Source: JAIYDQ01 sp034408855 | Lineage (GTDB): Bacteria; Planctomycetota; Planctomycetia; Pirellulales; Pirellulaceae | DNA: 64,000 nt | NCBI GenBank assembly: GCA_034408855.1 | Contig: JAWXCK010000156.1 | Coordinates: 10,409 to 74,408 of the forward strand | Direction of reading: 5' to 3' | Part shown: positions 34,536 through 43,713 of the stretch, in pieces | How the letters are laid out: each line of letters begins with the position of its first letter | Position numbering within the stretch: position 1 is the first letter of the stretch | Program-made: the position numbers and the translations under genes | Notes under the pieces: generated by a model | What the model was told of the DNA's origin: nothing | The model's input: the letters and a program-made list of their open reading frames with translations, nothing else | Database searches by the model: none

Positions 34536-37500
34536 CGACGTCCATCAAGTCAGCGATTCGCTCCAATGCGGCTTCCGAACCTCGCAAACGATCGAGCATA
34601 GGGACGGCGATCGAATCAATCTCGCGATCCGATAGTTTTGTCAAATCGATCACCGCTTGGGATGCCGACCGAACGTTGACTTGGGAAGGCGTGTGGCCCG
34701 CCGCCGTTGCACCGATGGTTGCTGCGCTTTTGAATATGCGGCCGCAAAGTTTGATGATTGTCGTCCCCTTGCCAGCCGACGTCGATAGCATCACTCGCGA
34801 TCTGGAATACATTCTCGGACGGTCGATCGAAGTATTTCCGCAAGCAAGCGATGATGATAGCGAACTAGAATCGCTGCTCCAGCGAGAAGTCGTCGAGCGA
34901 CTCCAGGTTCTCAGCCATCTAGAAGACTATCGAAGCCTCAATGAATCCTCGCGATTCAAACAAGCTCCACCGGTTGTGATTACGACGCTGCCAGCCGTAA
35001 TGCACGCCGTCCCCAGTCCCGAGTCGATACGCAGTAGTCGCCGTTTGTTGAAGATTCGACAGAAGCAGCGAATCGATGAACTGCGCAACTGGTTCATCAG
35101 TGCTGGATATCATACGACAACCAGCGTGCAACTGCCGGGTGAATTTACTTTTCGCGGCGGCATTTTGGATGTCTATCCACCTGACTCGGCGGACCCGATT
35201 CGAATCGAATGGTTTGACGACGAGATTGAATCGATACGCACTTTTGACGCGATGTCCCAGAAATCGATCACTCGATTGGACTCCGTCGCGATCCCACGCG
35301 CCAAAGGCGATGAAATTGCAACTGCGTCGCTTCTCGACTATCTCGATCCGAAGACGTCGATCCTGTTGCATGAGCCGACTGCGATTTTGCACACGGCGAA
35401 AGCATTTCTAGAAAGAATTCCTTTTCCCGAACGATTCCAAAGTCCGGATGCGGTCATGGATTCGATCAAGCAACTGCATCACGCTAACCTTGTTCAACTG
35501 GCCGATGTCGAAACCTTGGGTTCTCTGCATCGACTTCCCTTGGGTGACGTGCAGCGAATCGGCGGCGAACTTGAACAGCTCGCGATCCAAGTTGATCAGG
35601 CTCTTGGCCCGAATCGAACCGCAACGATTCTCTGCTGGAACGAAGGCGAACTGAGCAGGATGAATGAACTGCTAGCCAAGAGCCAAGCTCTTCTTAGCGG
35701 TCGAGTCTGCTTGGAGCAAGGTTGGTTGGCGGCTGGCTTTGAAGTCCTACCGGATGGTCCGGTGGTTCTATCGGTCAATCAGATGCTCAAGCGGCATTCG
35801 CTTCGCCGTGGCACTCGCAAAATATCCTCGCGAGCCATCGATAGCTTTCTTGACCTACGCGCCGGTGACTTGGTTGTGCATCTTGCACATGGGATTGGCA
35901 TCTATCGCGGGATGCAATTGCTGGAAAAGCATGGTCAAAAGAATGAGCATCTGGAAATAGAATTCGCTGAAGGAACCAAGCTCTTTGTTCCAACTAGCAA
36001 AATCGATTTGATTCAACGATACATTGGCGGCACGAAAAGTCAGCCGAAACTAGCGAAGATTGGTGGCCAAACGTGGGTTCGACAAAAAAGGGCAGCCGAA
36101 GAGGCCGTCATCGATATGGCTGCCGACCTCCTCGATATGCAAGCCAAACGACGATCTCACGCGGGGATCGCTTTTTCGAAAGATAGCGTGTGGCAAACTC
36201 AGTTCGACACCTCTTTTCCTTATCAAGAAACAACCGACCAAACCACGGCCATCGCTGCTACCAAGAATGATATGCTGGCTGCTCGCCCCATGGATCGACT
36301 CATTTGCGGCGACGTCGGTTTCGGGAAGACCGAGGTCGCGATGCGTGCTGCTTTCAAGTGCATCGATAGCGGCTATCAAGTCGCTGTCTTGGTCCCGACA
36401 ACCGTTCTCGCCGAACAACACTATAAAACATTCCGCGAACGTATGGCCGAGTTTCCGTTCGATGTCGAACGACTGAGTCGTTTTTGTACCGGTGCATCTC
36501 AGAAAGATATTTTAGCGAGATTGGCCAAAGGACAAATCGATATTGTGATCGGCACGCATCGGCTTGCGTCGCCCGATGTCGACTTCTTCAATTTAGGCTT
36601 AGTAATCGTCGACGAAGAGCAACGATTCGGTGTCGCCATCAAAGAGCGGCTAAAACAACTCCGTCCCAATGTCGATTTACTGACTCTTTCTGCAACTCCG
36701 ATCCCTCGAACCTTGCACATGTCGTTGGTGGGCGTACGAGATATTTCAAACCTCGAAACACCGCCCGAAGAACGTTTGTCGATCGAAACAAAGGTTGTGC
36801 GTTTCGATGACGCCATCATTCGCAACGCAATTTTACGCGAGATGAATCGTGGTGGACAAACCTATTTTGTCCACAACCGGATTCAAGATATGGGGCTTTT
36901 GGCTAGTCGCTTGCAAAGGATCATACCTGAAGCACGGATTGTAGTTGGCCATGGACAAATGCCGGAACATCAGCTCGAACAGGTGATGCTTGATTTTATC
37001 GAACATCGTTTCGATGTCTTGCTCTCGACCACCATTATTGAAAGCGGACTCGATATTCCGAACGCCAATACGATTTTCATCGATGCGGCAGATCGATATG
37101 GTTTGTCTGAATTGCACCAATTGCGAGGCCGCGTCGGACGCTATAAGAACCAAGCTTATTGCTATTTGATGGTCGATAAGAACAAGCATCTCAATCCGGA
37201 TGCGGCTCGGCGGATGCATGCAATCGAAGAGTATTCGCAGATCGGTGCTGGTTTTGGAATCGCGATGCGTGACCTGGAAATTCGAGGGGCCGGAAATCTG
37301 CTTGGTACCCAGCAGAGCGGACATATCGCAGCCGTTGGCTACGAACTCTATTGCCAGTTATTAGAAGGGGCGGTTCGCAAACTCAAGCATCAATCGCCAA
37401 AGCTTTCTATCGACGTCGAAGTCAATCTCCCCATCGAGGCATTTATACCGAGCGACTATGTTCCGGAGCTTCGGCATAAAATCGATCTTTACCGCCGATT

Positions 37501-37819
37501 GAGTCGTATGGATGACATCCGAAAGCTAATCGAATTGAGGCAAGAACTCGAAGATCGATTCGGTTCGCCCCCTGAGGTCGTCCGTCGACTCTTAGAAGTC
37601 GCCGAACTTCGCATCGACGCCACGCTTTGGTCGGTGAAATGTTTAGCTATTGAAGAAGAACATCTCGTCTTGACGTTCGGCGACCGGAAACGGATTGAAC
37701 AATTAGCCAGGCGACATGGCAATCGTCTGCAAGTACTCGATCGACAACAAGCATATTGGTCCATCGCCGGAGAAACGCGGACCATGTTAGAAATCGCCAA
37801 ATCGATCTTCAGTCATTGA
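34532..37819 (+). CDS. mfd: Transcription-repair coupling factor
   Basis: Mfd removes stalled RNA polymerase and recruits UvrA. The 1095-residue protein has the UvrB-like N-terminal module (about 1-300, including LPGEFTFRGGILDVYPP), and the RNAP-interaction domain around RAGDLVVHLAHGIGIYRGM (about residue 450). Then come the RecG-like motor with Walker A GDVGFGKT (593-600), DEEQ box (694-697), LTLSATPIPRTLHMS, TTIIESGLDIPNANT and QLRGRVGR, and the C-terminal D7 domain. Length is slightly under the usual 1150. Its ATG overlaps the rsmG stop by 4 nt. The following element at 37849-37977 may serve as a transcript end. Confidence 0.96.
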   Translation: MTTSIKSAIRSNAASEPRKRSSIGTAIESISRSDSFVKSITAWDADRTLTWEGVWPAAVAPMVAALLNMRPQSLMIVVPLPADVDSITRDLEYILGRSIEVFPQASDDDSELESLLQREVVERLQVLSHLEDYRSLNESSRFKQAPPVVITTLPAVMHAVPSPESIRSSRRLLKIRQKQRIDELRNWFISAGYHTTTSVQLPGEFTFRGGILDVYPPDSADPIRIEWFDDEIESIRTFDAMSQKSITRLDSVAIPRAKGDEIATASLLDYLDPKTSILLHEPTAILHTAKAFLERIPFPERFQSPDAVMDSIKQLHHANLVQLADVETLGSLHRLPLGDVQRIGGELEQLAIQVDQALGPNRTATILCWNEGELSRMNELLAKSQALLSGRVCLEQGWLAAGFEVLPDGPVVLSVNQMLKRHSLRRGTRKISSRAIDSFLDLRAGDLVVHLAHGIGIYRGMQLLEKHGQKNEHLEIEFAEGTKLFVPTSKIDLIQRYIGGTKSQPKLAKIGGQTWVRQKRAAEEAVIDMAADLLDMQAKRRSHAGIAFSKDSVWQTQFDTSFPYQETTDQTTAIAATKNDMLAARPMDRLICGDVGFGKTEVAMRAAFKCIDSGYQVAVLVPTTVLAEQHYKTFRERMAEFPFDVERLSRFCTGASQKDILARLAKGQIDIVIGTHRLASPDVDFFNLGLVIVDEEQRFGVAIKERLKQLRPNVDLLTLSATPIPRTLHMSLVGVRDISNLETPPEERLSIETKVVRFDDAIIRNAILREMNRGGQTYFVHNRIQDMGLLASRLQRIIPEARIVVGHGQMPEHQLEQVMLDFIEHRFDVLLSTTIIESGLDIPNANTIFIDAADRYGLSELHQLRGRVGRYKNQAYCYLMVDKNKHLNPDAARRMHAIEEYSQIGAGFGIAMRDLEIRGAGNLLGTQQSGHIAAVGYELYCQLLEGAVRKLKHQSPKLSIDVEVNLPIEAFIPSDYVPELRHKIDLYRRLSRMDDIRKLIELRQELEDRFGSPPEVVRRLLEVAELRIDATLWSVKCLAIEEEHLVLTFGDRKRIEQLARRHGNRLQVLDRQQAYWSIAGETRTMLEIAKSIFSH

Positions 37820-37848
37820 AGTTATCGCCAACAATCAACTGGTTTCAA

Positions 37849-37977
37849 GGCTCTGCCTGGGAACGCACTGCTTTCGAGGCTTCGCCTCGTGTACCGTTGG
37901 TTGACACTCTCGCATTGTTGAGATTTCGGCAGGCAGAGCCAGCGTAACAGTGGGTTCCGAGGCGGAGCCTCGGAACC
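37849..37977. repeat. Nested inverted-repeat (REP-like) element
   Basis: An outer perfect 11-bp inverted repeat (GGCTCTGCCTG at 37849-37859 and CAGGCAGAGCC at 37930-37940) encloses a hairpin CGAGGC-TTC-GCCTCG (37875-37889). Next to it is a perfect 11-bp hairpin GGTTCCGAGGC-GGA-GCCTCGGAACC (37953-37977). The layout is that of REP/BIME elements mobilised by RAYT transposases, one of which begins at the right edge of this window. Confidence 0.7.
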
Positions 37978-38034
37978 AGATAAACAAGAGGGGATTCCTA
38001 ACACTTCGACGCATGCTGAAAGCTTACGCCACCG

Positions 38035-39525
38035 CTATTCGACGCCGATTTTCTTAGCTCGACCTTGAGTCCAAAGAATGAGTCCCTCTAAACGCTGTTG
38101 GCCTCGAATATAATAGGCTTCACCGAGATGGTTTAGATGGTCTCGATAGCGTTCGACGCGTCCCTTTTGCCAATTTTTCTGTTCCGGCGCCAGCCAACTA
38201 TTTTGGACAAGTAACTCTGCTAAGGCCTCTCCGAGAAGTTGGTGCCCTTCGATGCCAGGATGCACGTGATCGATCAACCAAGGATGTCCTACGATTCCAT
38301 TCGCACATTTCGATTGGAACAATGCATCCGCGTCGAGCAGCGGTACTCGATACTCCGAAGCGCTATCGCGAACGGTTTGTTGTATTGCGGAAATCGCTCG
38401 CAGTGGACAGACATCGTAATCCTTTGCCGCAATGAGATGTGATTTTGCATTGTCCCAATCTTTCTCCGCGATGGCGCGTTGCCCAAGATAATAATGGGCT
38501 CCTGCATGACGCGGGTCCATCGCAAGGATTTTTTGCATCGCATCGCAAACTCGCTTCGTATCCGCTTCACCCTCTTGCGACTGCAACCATAAAGTTTCAA
38601 TTCGTTGTGTCTCGTCGTGACTTAGCGTCAGATCTATTTCGAATTTGAACGGCGGGCTATCTCGCAAGTTCGCGGTAGGGACGACAAAAACCAATGGTAC
38701 ATGACGAGCTTGGCAAGCCTCGGCCATTTGTTGAAGATTCCAACGAAACGAAGCGACGACGTTTGGTGCATCGAGCGAATTGCGATGGTACTTTTCTAAC
38801 CCACCTTGTGAATCGAGCAACGCATCGACTTCGCGATGCAGACGGGTAGTTCGGTCTTCCACATGATTCGCAGATTTCGCTCTTGCAATTGAGCTTACAT
38901 ATTGAACCATTCGAAGGCGATAGAGTCGGCTGATCAGTCCAGTTGCAATCGTCGGCGTCCGTTTCCAGCCACCCAACTCGCGCTCTTCGAGGAATTCGTT
39001 GTGTCCGCAATAGACGACGATCAAGTCGGGCGAGTAATTCAAGACTTCGCGAAGAATCGGTAGTACTCGATAGCTGGCGTAGGAAAGTCCACCGCAATTG
39101 ATCGCCTCCCATTTCCTACTCGGGCCGATCAACTCCAAATTGATTCTTAGCCAATTCGTAAATGCGGTAGGCGGACCATAGGGTTCACCTTGCGTTGTCG
39201 ATCCTCCCAACGAAAAAACGCGTGTCGTAGCCGCCGGTTTCTCGAACGAAAACTCGGCAGGTGAAAACAATCTCATTCGTTCATTGGGGATTCGGCAGAT
39301 ACCGTTCGAATCCTTTTCGAACAGCGGTGCTAACTGACTCATATCGAGAAAAGGATCGAACGGCACGTCTTGCTTTGGCAGATCAAAAGCGCGAAGTGCC
39401 AATTCGATAACCACGAACGGGAGTAATCCGAGCATCATGGCTAGGAAGCGAAATCCGAGTTTTCGACGCGACCAATGCGAATTGAATCCAGGACGGATCA
39501 ATCTTTCCTGCGTTGAGTCATTCAT
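38035..39525 (-). CDS. SGNH/GDSL-type hydrolase with TPR-like insert
   Basis: A membrane segment (FLAMMLGLLPFVVIELAL) near the N-terminus anchors the protein, followed by a GDSL-like lipase fold. VFSLGGSTTQGEPY carries the nucleophile Ser, VYCGHNEFLE the Asn (block III), and LIDHVHPGIEGHQL the Asp-His pair. Between them is a helical insert (VCDAMQKILAMDPRHAGAHYYLGQRAIAEKDWDNAKSHL) that resembles a TPR. Esterase activity on a lipid or carbohydrate is likely. I start it at ATG 39525; the frame runs to 39633 with 36 extra residues lacking signal character. Confidence 0.82.
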   Translation of the reverse strand: MNDSTQERLIRPGFNSHWSRRKLGFRFLAMMLGLLPFVVIELALRAFDLPKQDVPFDPFLDMSQLAPLFEKDSNGICRIPNERMRLFSPAEFSFEKPAATTRVFSLGGSTTQGEPYGPPTAFTNWLRINLELIGPSRKWEAINCGGLSYASYRVLPILREVLNYSPDLIVVYCGHNEFLEERELGGWKRTPTIATGLISRLYRLRMVQYVSSIARAKSANHVEDRTTRLHREVDALLDSQGGLEKYHRNSLDAPNVVASFRWNLQQMAEACQARHVPLVFVVPTANLRDSPPFKFEIDLTLSHDETQRIETLWLQSQEGEADTKRVCDAMQKILAMDPRHAGAHYYLGQRAIAEKDWDNAKSHLIAAKDYDVCPLRAISAIQQTVRDSASEYRVPLLDADALFQSKCANGIVGHPWLIDHVHPGIEGHQLLGEALAELLVQNSWLAPEQKNWQKGRVERYRDHLNHLGEAYYIRGQQRLEGLILWTQGRAKKIGVE

Positions 39526-39671
39526 CTGCTCGCCATCCACCCAACCGACTCCTATCGTAAAACAAGCTCCTTCGATCTGATTATCGAGCATACCATAGCC
39601 ATGCTTTCTAATCGATCGAGCGAATCTACGCACCAGTCACCTCAGGTACAAAAACTAGCGAGAATTTTCGA

Positions 39672-40811
39672 TCAAGCCGACCGTTCCGCGATAAGCTGAT
39701 CGAGTTCGAATCGGAGTTTGTCGAGAATCTCATCGTAAGGAAAGGCCCCCAGCGGTACACTTCTCCGCTTCAAGTTCACTCGATTCGGCCCACACCACAA
39801 TCCAAGGTCCGCGTCGTCGGTTTCGCCAGGCCCGTTCACGCGACATCCCATCACGGCAATGGTGATCGCATAGTCCTTTGCATAACGCGTCATCTCCTTA
39901 ACCTTCTGAGCCAATTCAACAAACGCTTCGTTCTCGACTCTTGAACAGCTTGGACAGGAAATGATATTGAGCTGTGAGGGATTTATCGCCACAACGCTGC
40001 GCAATCGTCCGGCGTAGATATCGTCGATGATCTCACGACCAGCAACAATCTCTTCGTTCTTCCGAGTATTCGGTACGGTAAGCGACACGCGAACGGTGTC
40101 GCCGATCCCGCGACCGATTAACTGCTCGAACGCAATTCGCGTTTTGATGATCCCATCTGGCGGCAAGCCAGCTTCGGTTACTCCGAGATGGATCGGTATC
40201 TCCGGTCGAGCTTCTGCAAAGCGCCGATTGACCTCGACGACCTTGCTCGGATCGCTATCTTTGAGCGAAACAACGTAACGCGTGAAGTCGAGTGAATCGA
40301 GATAGTCGCAGTGTTCGAGCGCCGACTCGATCATCGGGCCAATCGAATCATCGGCCGCAAATTTGGCTTTCTTTTCGGGGTCGACACTGCCACAGTTGAC
40401 GCCGACTCGGATTGCGCAGTCATTGTCGCGAGCAACCGACGCGAGATAGGCAACTTTTTCTTGCCATGATTTTGTGCGTTCGTGGTGGTAAAGATGACCT
40501 GGGTTGTAGCGAATTTTATCGACATGCGGCGCGACCTTTTCGGCGAGCCGATAGTTTTCTTGAAGATCTACCGAAAGGTTAGCTTGCGTCTGGCGGCGAA
40601 TTTCGGCTAAAGCTTCGGCGTCTTTGTCACTATCGACGGCGATACGAACAACGTTTGCACCTGCTTCTTCTAGAAAGTTAACGAGCGCAACGGTTGCATC
40701 GATATTCGTGGTGTGCGTCGCCGTCATGCTCTGAATCGCAATCGGATACTCGGCTCCAATATGAATACTTCCAATTCGAACGCTGCGAGTCGGGTTTCTG
40801 CGAATAGTCAT
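39672..40811 (-). CDS. ispG: 4-hydroxy-3-methylbut-2-enyl diphosphate synthase
   Basis: IspG makes HMBPP from MEcPP in the MEP isoprenoid pathway. It has a TIM barrel (IAIQSMTATHTTN, VRIAVDS, DKIRYNPGH, IRVGVNCGS) and a C-terminal Fe-S domain: ISCPSCSRVEN and AVMGCRVNGPGE supply three Cys for the [4Fe-4S] cluster. At 379 residues this is the short, bacterial type without the insert found in some lineages. ATG 40811 is preferred over the TTG at 40823. Downstream of the NfeD-type gene on the same strand, it may share its transcript. Confidence 0.95.
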   Translation of the reverse strand: MTIRRNPTRSVRIGSIHIGAEYPIAIQSMTATHTTNIDATVALVNFLEEAGANVVRIAVDSDKDAEALAEIRRQTQANLSVDLQENYRLAEKVAPHVDKIRYNPGHLYHHERTKSWQEKVAYLASVARDNDCAIRVGVNCGSVDPEKKAKFAADDSIGPMIESALEHCDYLDSLDFTRYVVSLKDSDPSKVVEVNRRFAEARPEIPIHLGVTEAGLPPDGIIKTRIAFEQLIGRGIGDTVRVSLTVPNTRKNEEIVAGREIIDDIYAGRLRSVVAINPSQLNIISCPSCSRVENEAFVELAQKVKEMTRYAKDYAITIAVMGCRVNGPGETDDADLGLWCGPNRVNLKRRSVPLGAFPYDEILDKLRFELDQLIAERSA

Positions 40812-40847
40812 AGGGCGAATCAAAGATTGGTTATCGGTTGCAATTGG

Positions 40848-40932
40848 TTCGTAGTTCCGGCTTTAGCCGAATGTCGGTAGCGCTTGGTAATGTTTACTAG
40901 GTCTTTTAGCCGCCTGAGGGCGGAACAACGAA
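40848..40932. repeat. Inverted repeat between ispG and the NfeD gene
   Basis: The outer arms TTCGTAGTTCCG (40848-40859) and CGGAACAACGAA (40921-40932) are complementary with one mismatch. Inside is a CGGCT-TT-AGCCG hairpin and, near the right arm, CCGCC-TGAG-GGCGG. It is a small scattered hairpin element of the type seen at 563-599. Confidence 0.6.
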
Positions 40933-40943
40933 CGGAGAGTAGT

Positions 40944-43244
40944 TTACCCGATTGCTGCTTCGCCCGGAACTCGGCGGACATAAATCGCTCGCTCGCGAAC
41001 TTCGATGACCTCGATGAGTGTGTCGGGTTCCAACAAGTCGTCGTGTGATTGAACGTTCCAATAATCATCGCCAATCATCGCTTTGCCAAGTGGAGCACAT
41101 CGCGACACCGTTTTCCCAATCTGACCAACGAGATAGGCTAAGTTGTCGGATGAATCCAAATTAGCTTCTGCAGGCGGCGGCTTCAACTTGAGCATACGGA
41201 CAAACGGCATTTTTTCCAACTGGTTTCGCAATAAATAGACGGTCGTAATGAAGCCGACACAGGCGATCGCAATTTGACCGATGCTGACTGCCAACTTGCC
41301 CCACTGATAGTCATTGCTCGGAACAATAAACGTTTGACTGGCGAGAATAATCCCGGATGCCAGCATGAGAAAGCCGCCAATTCCGAAGATACCAAAACCC
41401 GGCAGGATGAACATCTCGACCGCAATCGCCATGAGACCGCCCATGCAAAGAATGATTTCAAGCCACTCAACAGTGCCATCGAGAAATTTCATCCAGAAGA
41501 AGAGCGAGATACATAAGAAAGAACAGAAACCCGCCACGCCCAAGCCTGGAGTCGTGAGTTCGTTGGTGAACAACACCATGGCAAGCGTCAGCAAAACTGT
41601 AGCAAGCCAATCTAGGTCGGCTAGCGACCGAATCCACCGCTCAAGCGAGGTCACTCGTTTCGCTTCCGGCAATCGCTCGATTCCCCACTGGTTGGCGACG
41701 GTGAGCAAACTAGGTGACACCGAAGAAGCCCAATTTCGTCGAACGGCTTCCTCAGCCGTAATTCCACTTGCAAGCGATAGCTTTTGGCCTTTCTGCCAAT
41801 CTTGAAAATCCGCACGCTGTTGAAACAATTCCGCATCACCGATTTCAATACGACCGCGTGGGTTTGTGAACTCGTGTATGTCGAGTTCAGGACAAAGCAA
41901 CCCATAAAGTTCTCCTTCGCTTCGATTCGTCCGCTGCGCAAGGACTTTCCAAGCAGAATGCTCGTCTCGAATCATCGCCGGACTGATCGTCGCTTCGCCA
42001 GCTCCACCAAGCCTAGAACCTGGTTTAAGAACGAGCGAGTCGCATGCCATCGCAATCAATGCCGCATCACCGAGTGCTTCGCCATCGACCCATGCCACTG
42101 TTTCGATCTCCGATTCATCGAAGTTCGCCAAAAACTCGGCCATCCTTATACTTTCCGCGAGGTTGCCGCCGGGCGAATGAATATGCAGGATCAGCAGATT
42201 GGCCTTCTCGACATCACAAGCTTCATTCATCGTCCGCAACCATCGGTTAACTGAACTGTGACTGACGACCCCTCGGATTTCAATGAGTGCAGGCTTCAAC
42301 GGATTGTCGTGAGTCAATTTCCGATTCGACTTCCAACGTGACACGCCGAGGATCTCTTGAAGCTGTTCTTCATCTCGGGCAACGTGCGTGATCCATCGCC
42401 ACGCTCGCATTTCCTGGCCAGTATATTTTCCAAGTTGGCCGGGTATCGACAACTGCGTTTCGCTGACGACTTTCCCTTCTTGCCGAAGCGGCTCCAAAGC
42501 CGTTTGCGAAACGAAGCGTGTTTGATTCCCAACCAGCTCGACTTTGTGAAGCGTTGCATCTCGATCCAGCATCGATCGTACCGCATCGGGAGGAAACGCA
42601 CCGCGACGTTGAGCGATCCCCAAGTAGCCATCGATAACAACTTGATCGACCATCGCTTCATCGATAGCAGCTCGCCCGAAATCAGCCAGCGGGTCCATGG
42701 CGATATCTTCGCAGGCCAGCGCAATCAGAGCAGCATGACCTTCGATCGACTCAGAAAGATACGCAACCGATCTCGCTCGAACACCGACCGGCCCCACCAG
42801 CCATCGAGCCAGAGAAAGACTCCGCTCAAATTCAGTTCCTCGACCGAGCAATCCTCCAATCGCTGGATCAGATGCTGCGGCAGCGTCTGGCTTTCCAACA
42901 AAACGCAACACAATCACCGGTCGGCTTTTGCCATCAGAAATATCGAGAATTTGCTGGAATTGCAAGCGAAGTCGACGGTCATCGATTTCTGCAAGCGGCA
43001 ACGGCACCCACAAAAGATGCCCTTCCACTTCATCAGGCAGCCGTTGAGGAACCGCAATCTCATCCTGTATCACTGGCGTCTCTGCGTGAGCGTGCAGCAC
43101 ATCTCGACCGACCGCGCAAACCAAAAACAGCGTCAAGCACCCAATGAAATCCGTTAGAGCAAACGTCCTTTCTAGGAGCAACCAAGGACTTCGCTGAACG
43201 CAAAAATCGCATCGAGCCGTAACATCATCGTCCAATATTGGCAT
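40944..43244 (-). CDS. Large NfeD-type membrane protein with two ClpP-like domains
   Basis: After a signal/anchor segment, two crotonase/ClpP-like units occur: the first around residues 110-230 (VAYLSESIEGHAALIALACEDIAM), the second around 310-470 (LHIHSPGGNLAESIRMAEFL, VAWVDGEALGDAALIAMACDSLVLKPGSRLGG). Four or more membrane helices (VLLTLAMVLFTNE, LGVAGFCSFLCISLFFWM, VEMFILPGFGIFGIGGFLML) and a C-terminal OB-fold NfeD domain follow. NfeD/STOPP proteins are membrane serine peptidases acting with stomatins. At the place of the usual catalytic Ser I read Gly in both units, so it may be inactive. Long NfeD proteins of this design are usual in planctomycetes. Start at ATG 43244; the frame extends to a TTG at 43259. 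Confidence 0.82.
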   Translation of the reverse strand: MPILDDDVTARCDFCVQRSPWLLLERTFALTDFIGCLTLFLVCAVGRDVLHAHAETPVIQDEIAVPQRLPDEVEGHLLWVPLPLAEIDDRRLRLQFQQILDISDGKSRPVIVLRFVGKPDAAAASDPAIGGLLGRGTEFERSLSLARWLVGPVGVRARSVAYLSESIEGHAALIALACEDIAMDPLADFGRAAIDEAMVDQVVIDGYLGIAQRRGAFPPDAVRSMLDRDATLHKVELVGNQTRFVSQTALEPLRQEGKVVSETQLSIPGQLGKYTGQEMRAWRWITHVARDEEQLQEILGVSRWKSNRKLTHDNPLKPALIEIRGVVSHSSVNRWLRTMNEACDVEKANLLILHIHSPGGNLAESIRMAEFLANFDESEIETVAWVDGEALGDAALIAMACDSLVLKPGSRLGGAGEATISPAMIRDEHSAWKVLAQRTNRSEGELYGLLCPELDIHEFTNPRGRIEIGDAELFQQRADFQDWQKGQKLSLASGITAEEAVRRNWASSVSPSLLTVANQWGIERLPEAKRVTSLERWIRSLADLDWLATVLLTLAMVLFTNELTTPGLGVAGFCSFLCISLFFWMKFLDGTVEWLEIILCMGGLMAIAVEMFILPGFGIFGIGGFLMLASGIILASQTFIVPSNDYQWGKLAVSIGQIAIACVGFITTVYLLRNQLEKMPFVRMLKLKPPPAEANLDSSDNLAYLVGQIGKTVSRCAPLGKAMIGDDYWNVQSHDDLLEPDTLIEVIEVRERAIYVRRVPGEAAIG

Positions 43245-43581
43245 AAAAAACCAACCCAATCATCTTCCGTGCAAAGCATCCCTAAACTACATCATAACTC
43301 TTTAAAAAAATCGCAAACGGCTTGCCACGTCCAGTATATCGCGAATACCGCTCAATTATAGCGCAGCGTCACTCAAAAGATACGTCGATCAAGTTGGTAG
43401 TTTCGCCGTCAGGCGGCAATTCTGCCAAGCAAATCCTGCCCTCGGTGCGAGCTCCCAAACTCTTACCTAAAAATTCGTTGGCTTTTGCAGAGAAGTGCAA
43501 AAAATTTTCGATGTATCGGACTATCCGTGCCGCCCGCAGGCGAGATCAAATGATATAAAAGGCAGAAGGTAATAATGTGGT

Positions 43582-43620
43582 GCGACGCTCCGCGTCGCAA
43601 TTCTCGACGCGGAGCGTCGA
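43582..43620. repeat. Paired palindromes forming a long inverted repeat
   Basis: GCGACGC-TCC-GCGTCGC (43582-43598) and CGACGC-GGA-GCGTCG (43605-43619) are each hairpins, and the two are reverse complements of each other over about 15 bp. This resembles the GGA-loop hairpin at 37953-37977 and may be a REP-type unit pair. Confidence 0.65.
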
Positions 43621-43637
43621 GCTTCCTTCAATCGCGC

Positions 43638-43677
43638 AAAAAAAGCGGTAGTCAGCTTGACTACCGCTTTTTGCTTT
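43638..43677 (-). terminator. Rho-independent terminator of rpsA
   Basis: A perfect 10-bp stem GCGGTAGTCA/TGACTACCGC (43645-43654 and 43658-43667) with a 3-nt loop is followed on the minus strand by seven Ts (the As at 43638-43644). The other side also has a T-run, so it may work both ways. It lies 37 nt past the rpsA stop. Confidence 0.9.
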
Positions 43678-43713
43678 TAGAAAATCGCGTTCAGCGATGC
43701 CTATTCATTCGGC

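Larger units (their letters stand above)
43245..43713. other. Intergenic region after rpsA: repeats and terminator, no gene
   Basis: No protein-coding content is seen. It contains a small hairpin CGCC-GTCA-GGCG near 43405, the inverted repeat at 43582-43620 and the rpsA terminator. The rest is A/T-rich. Confidence 0.5.
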
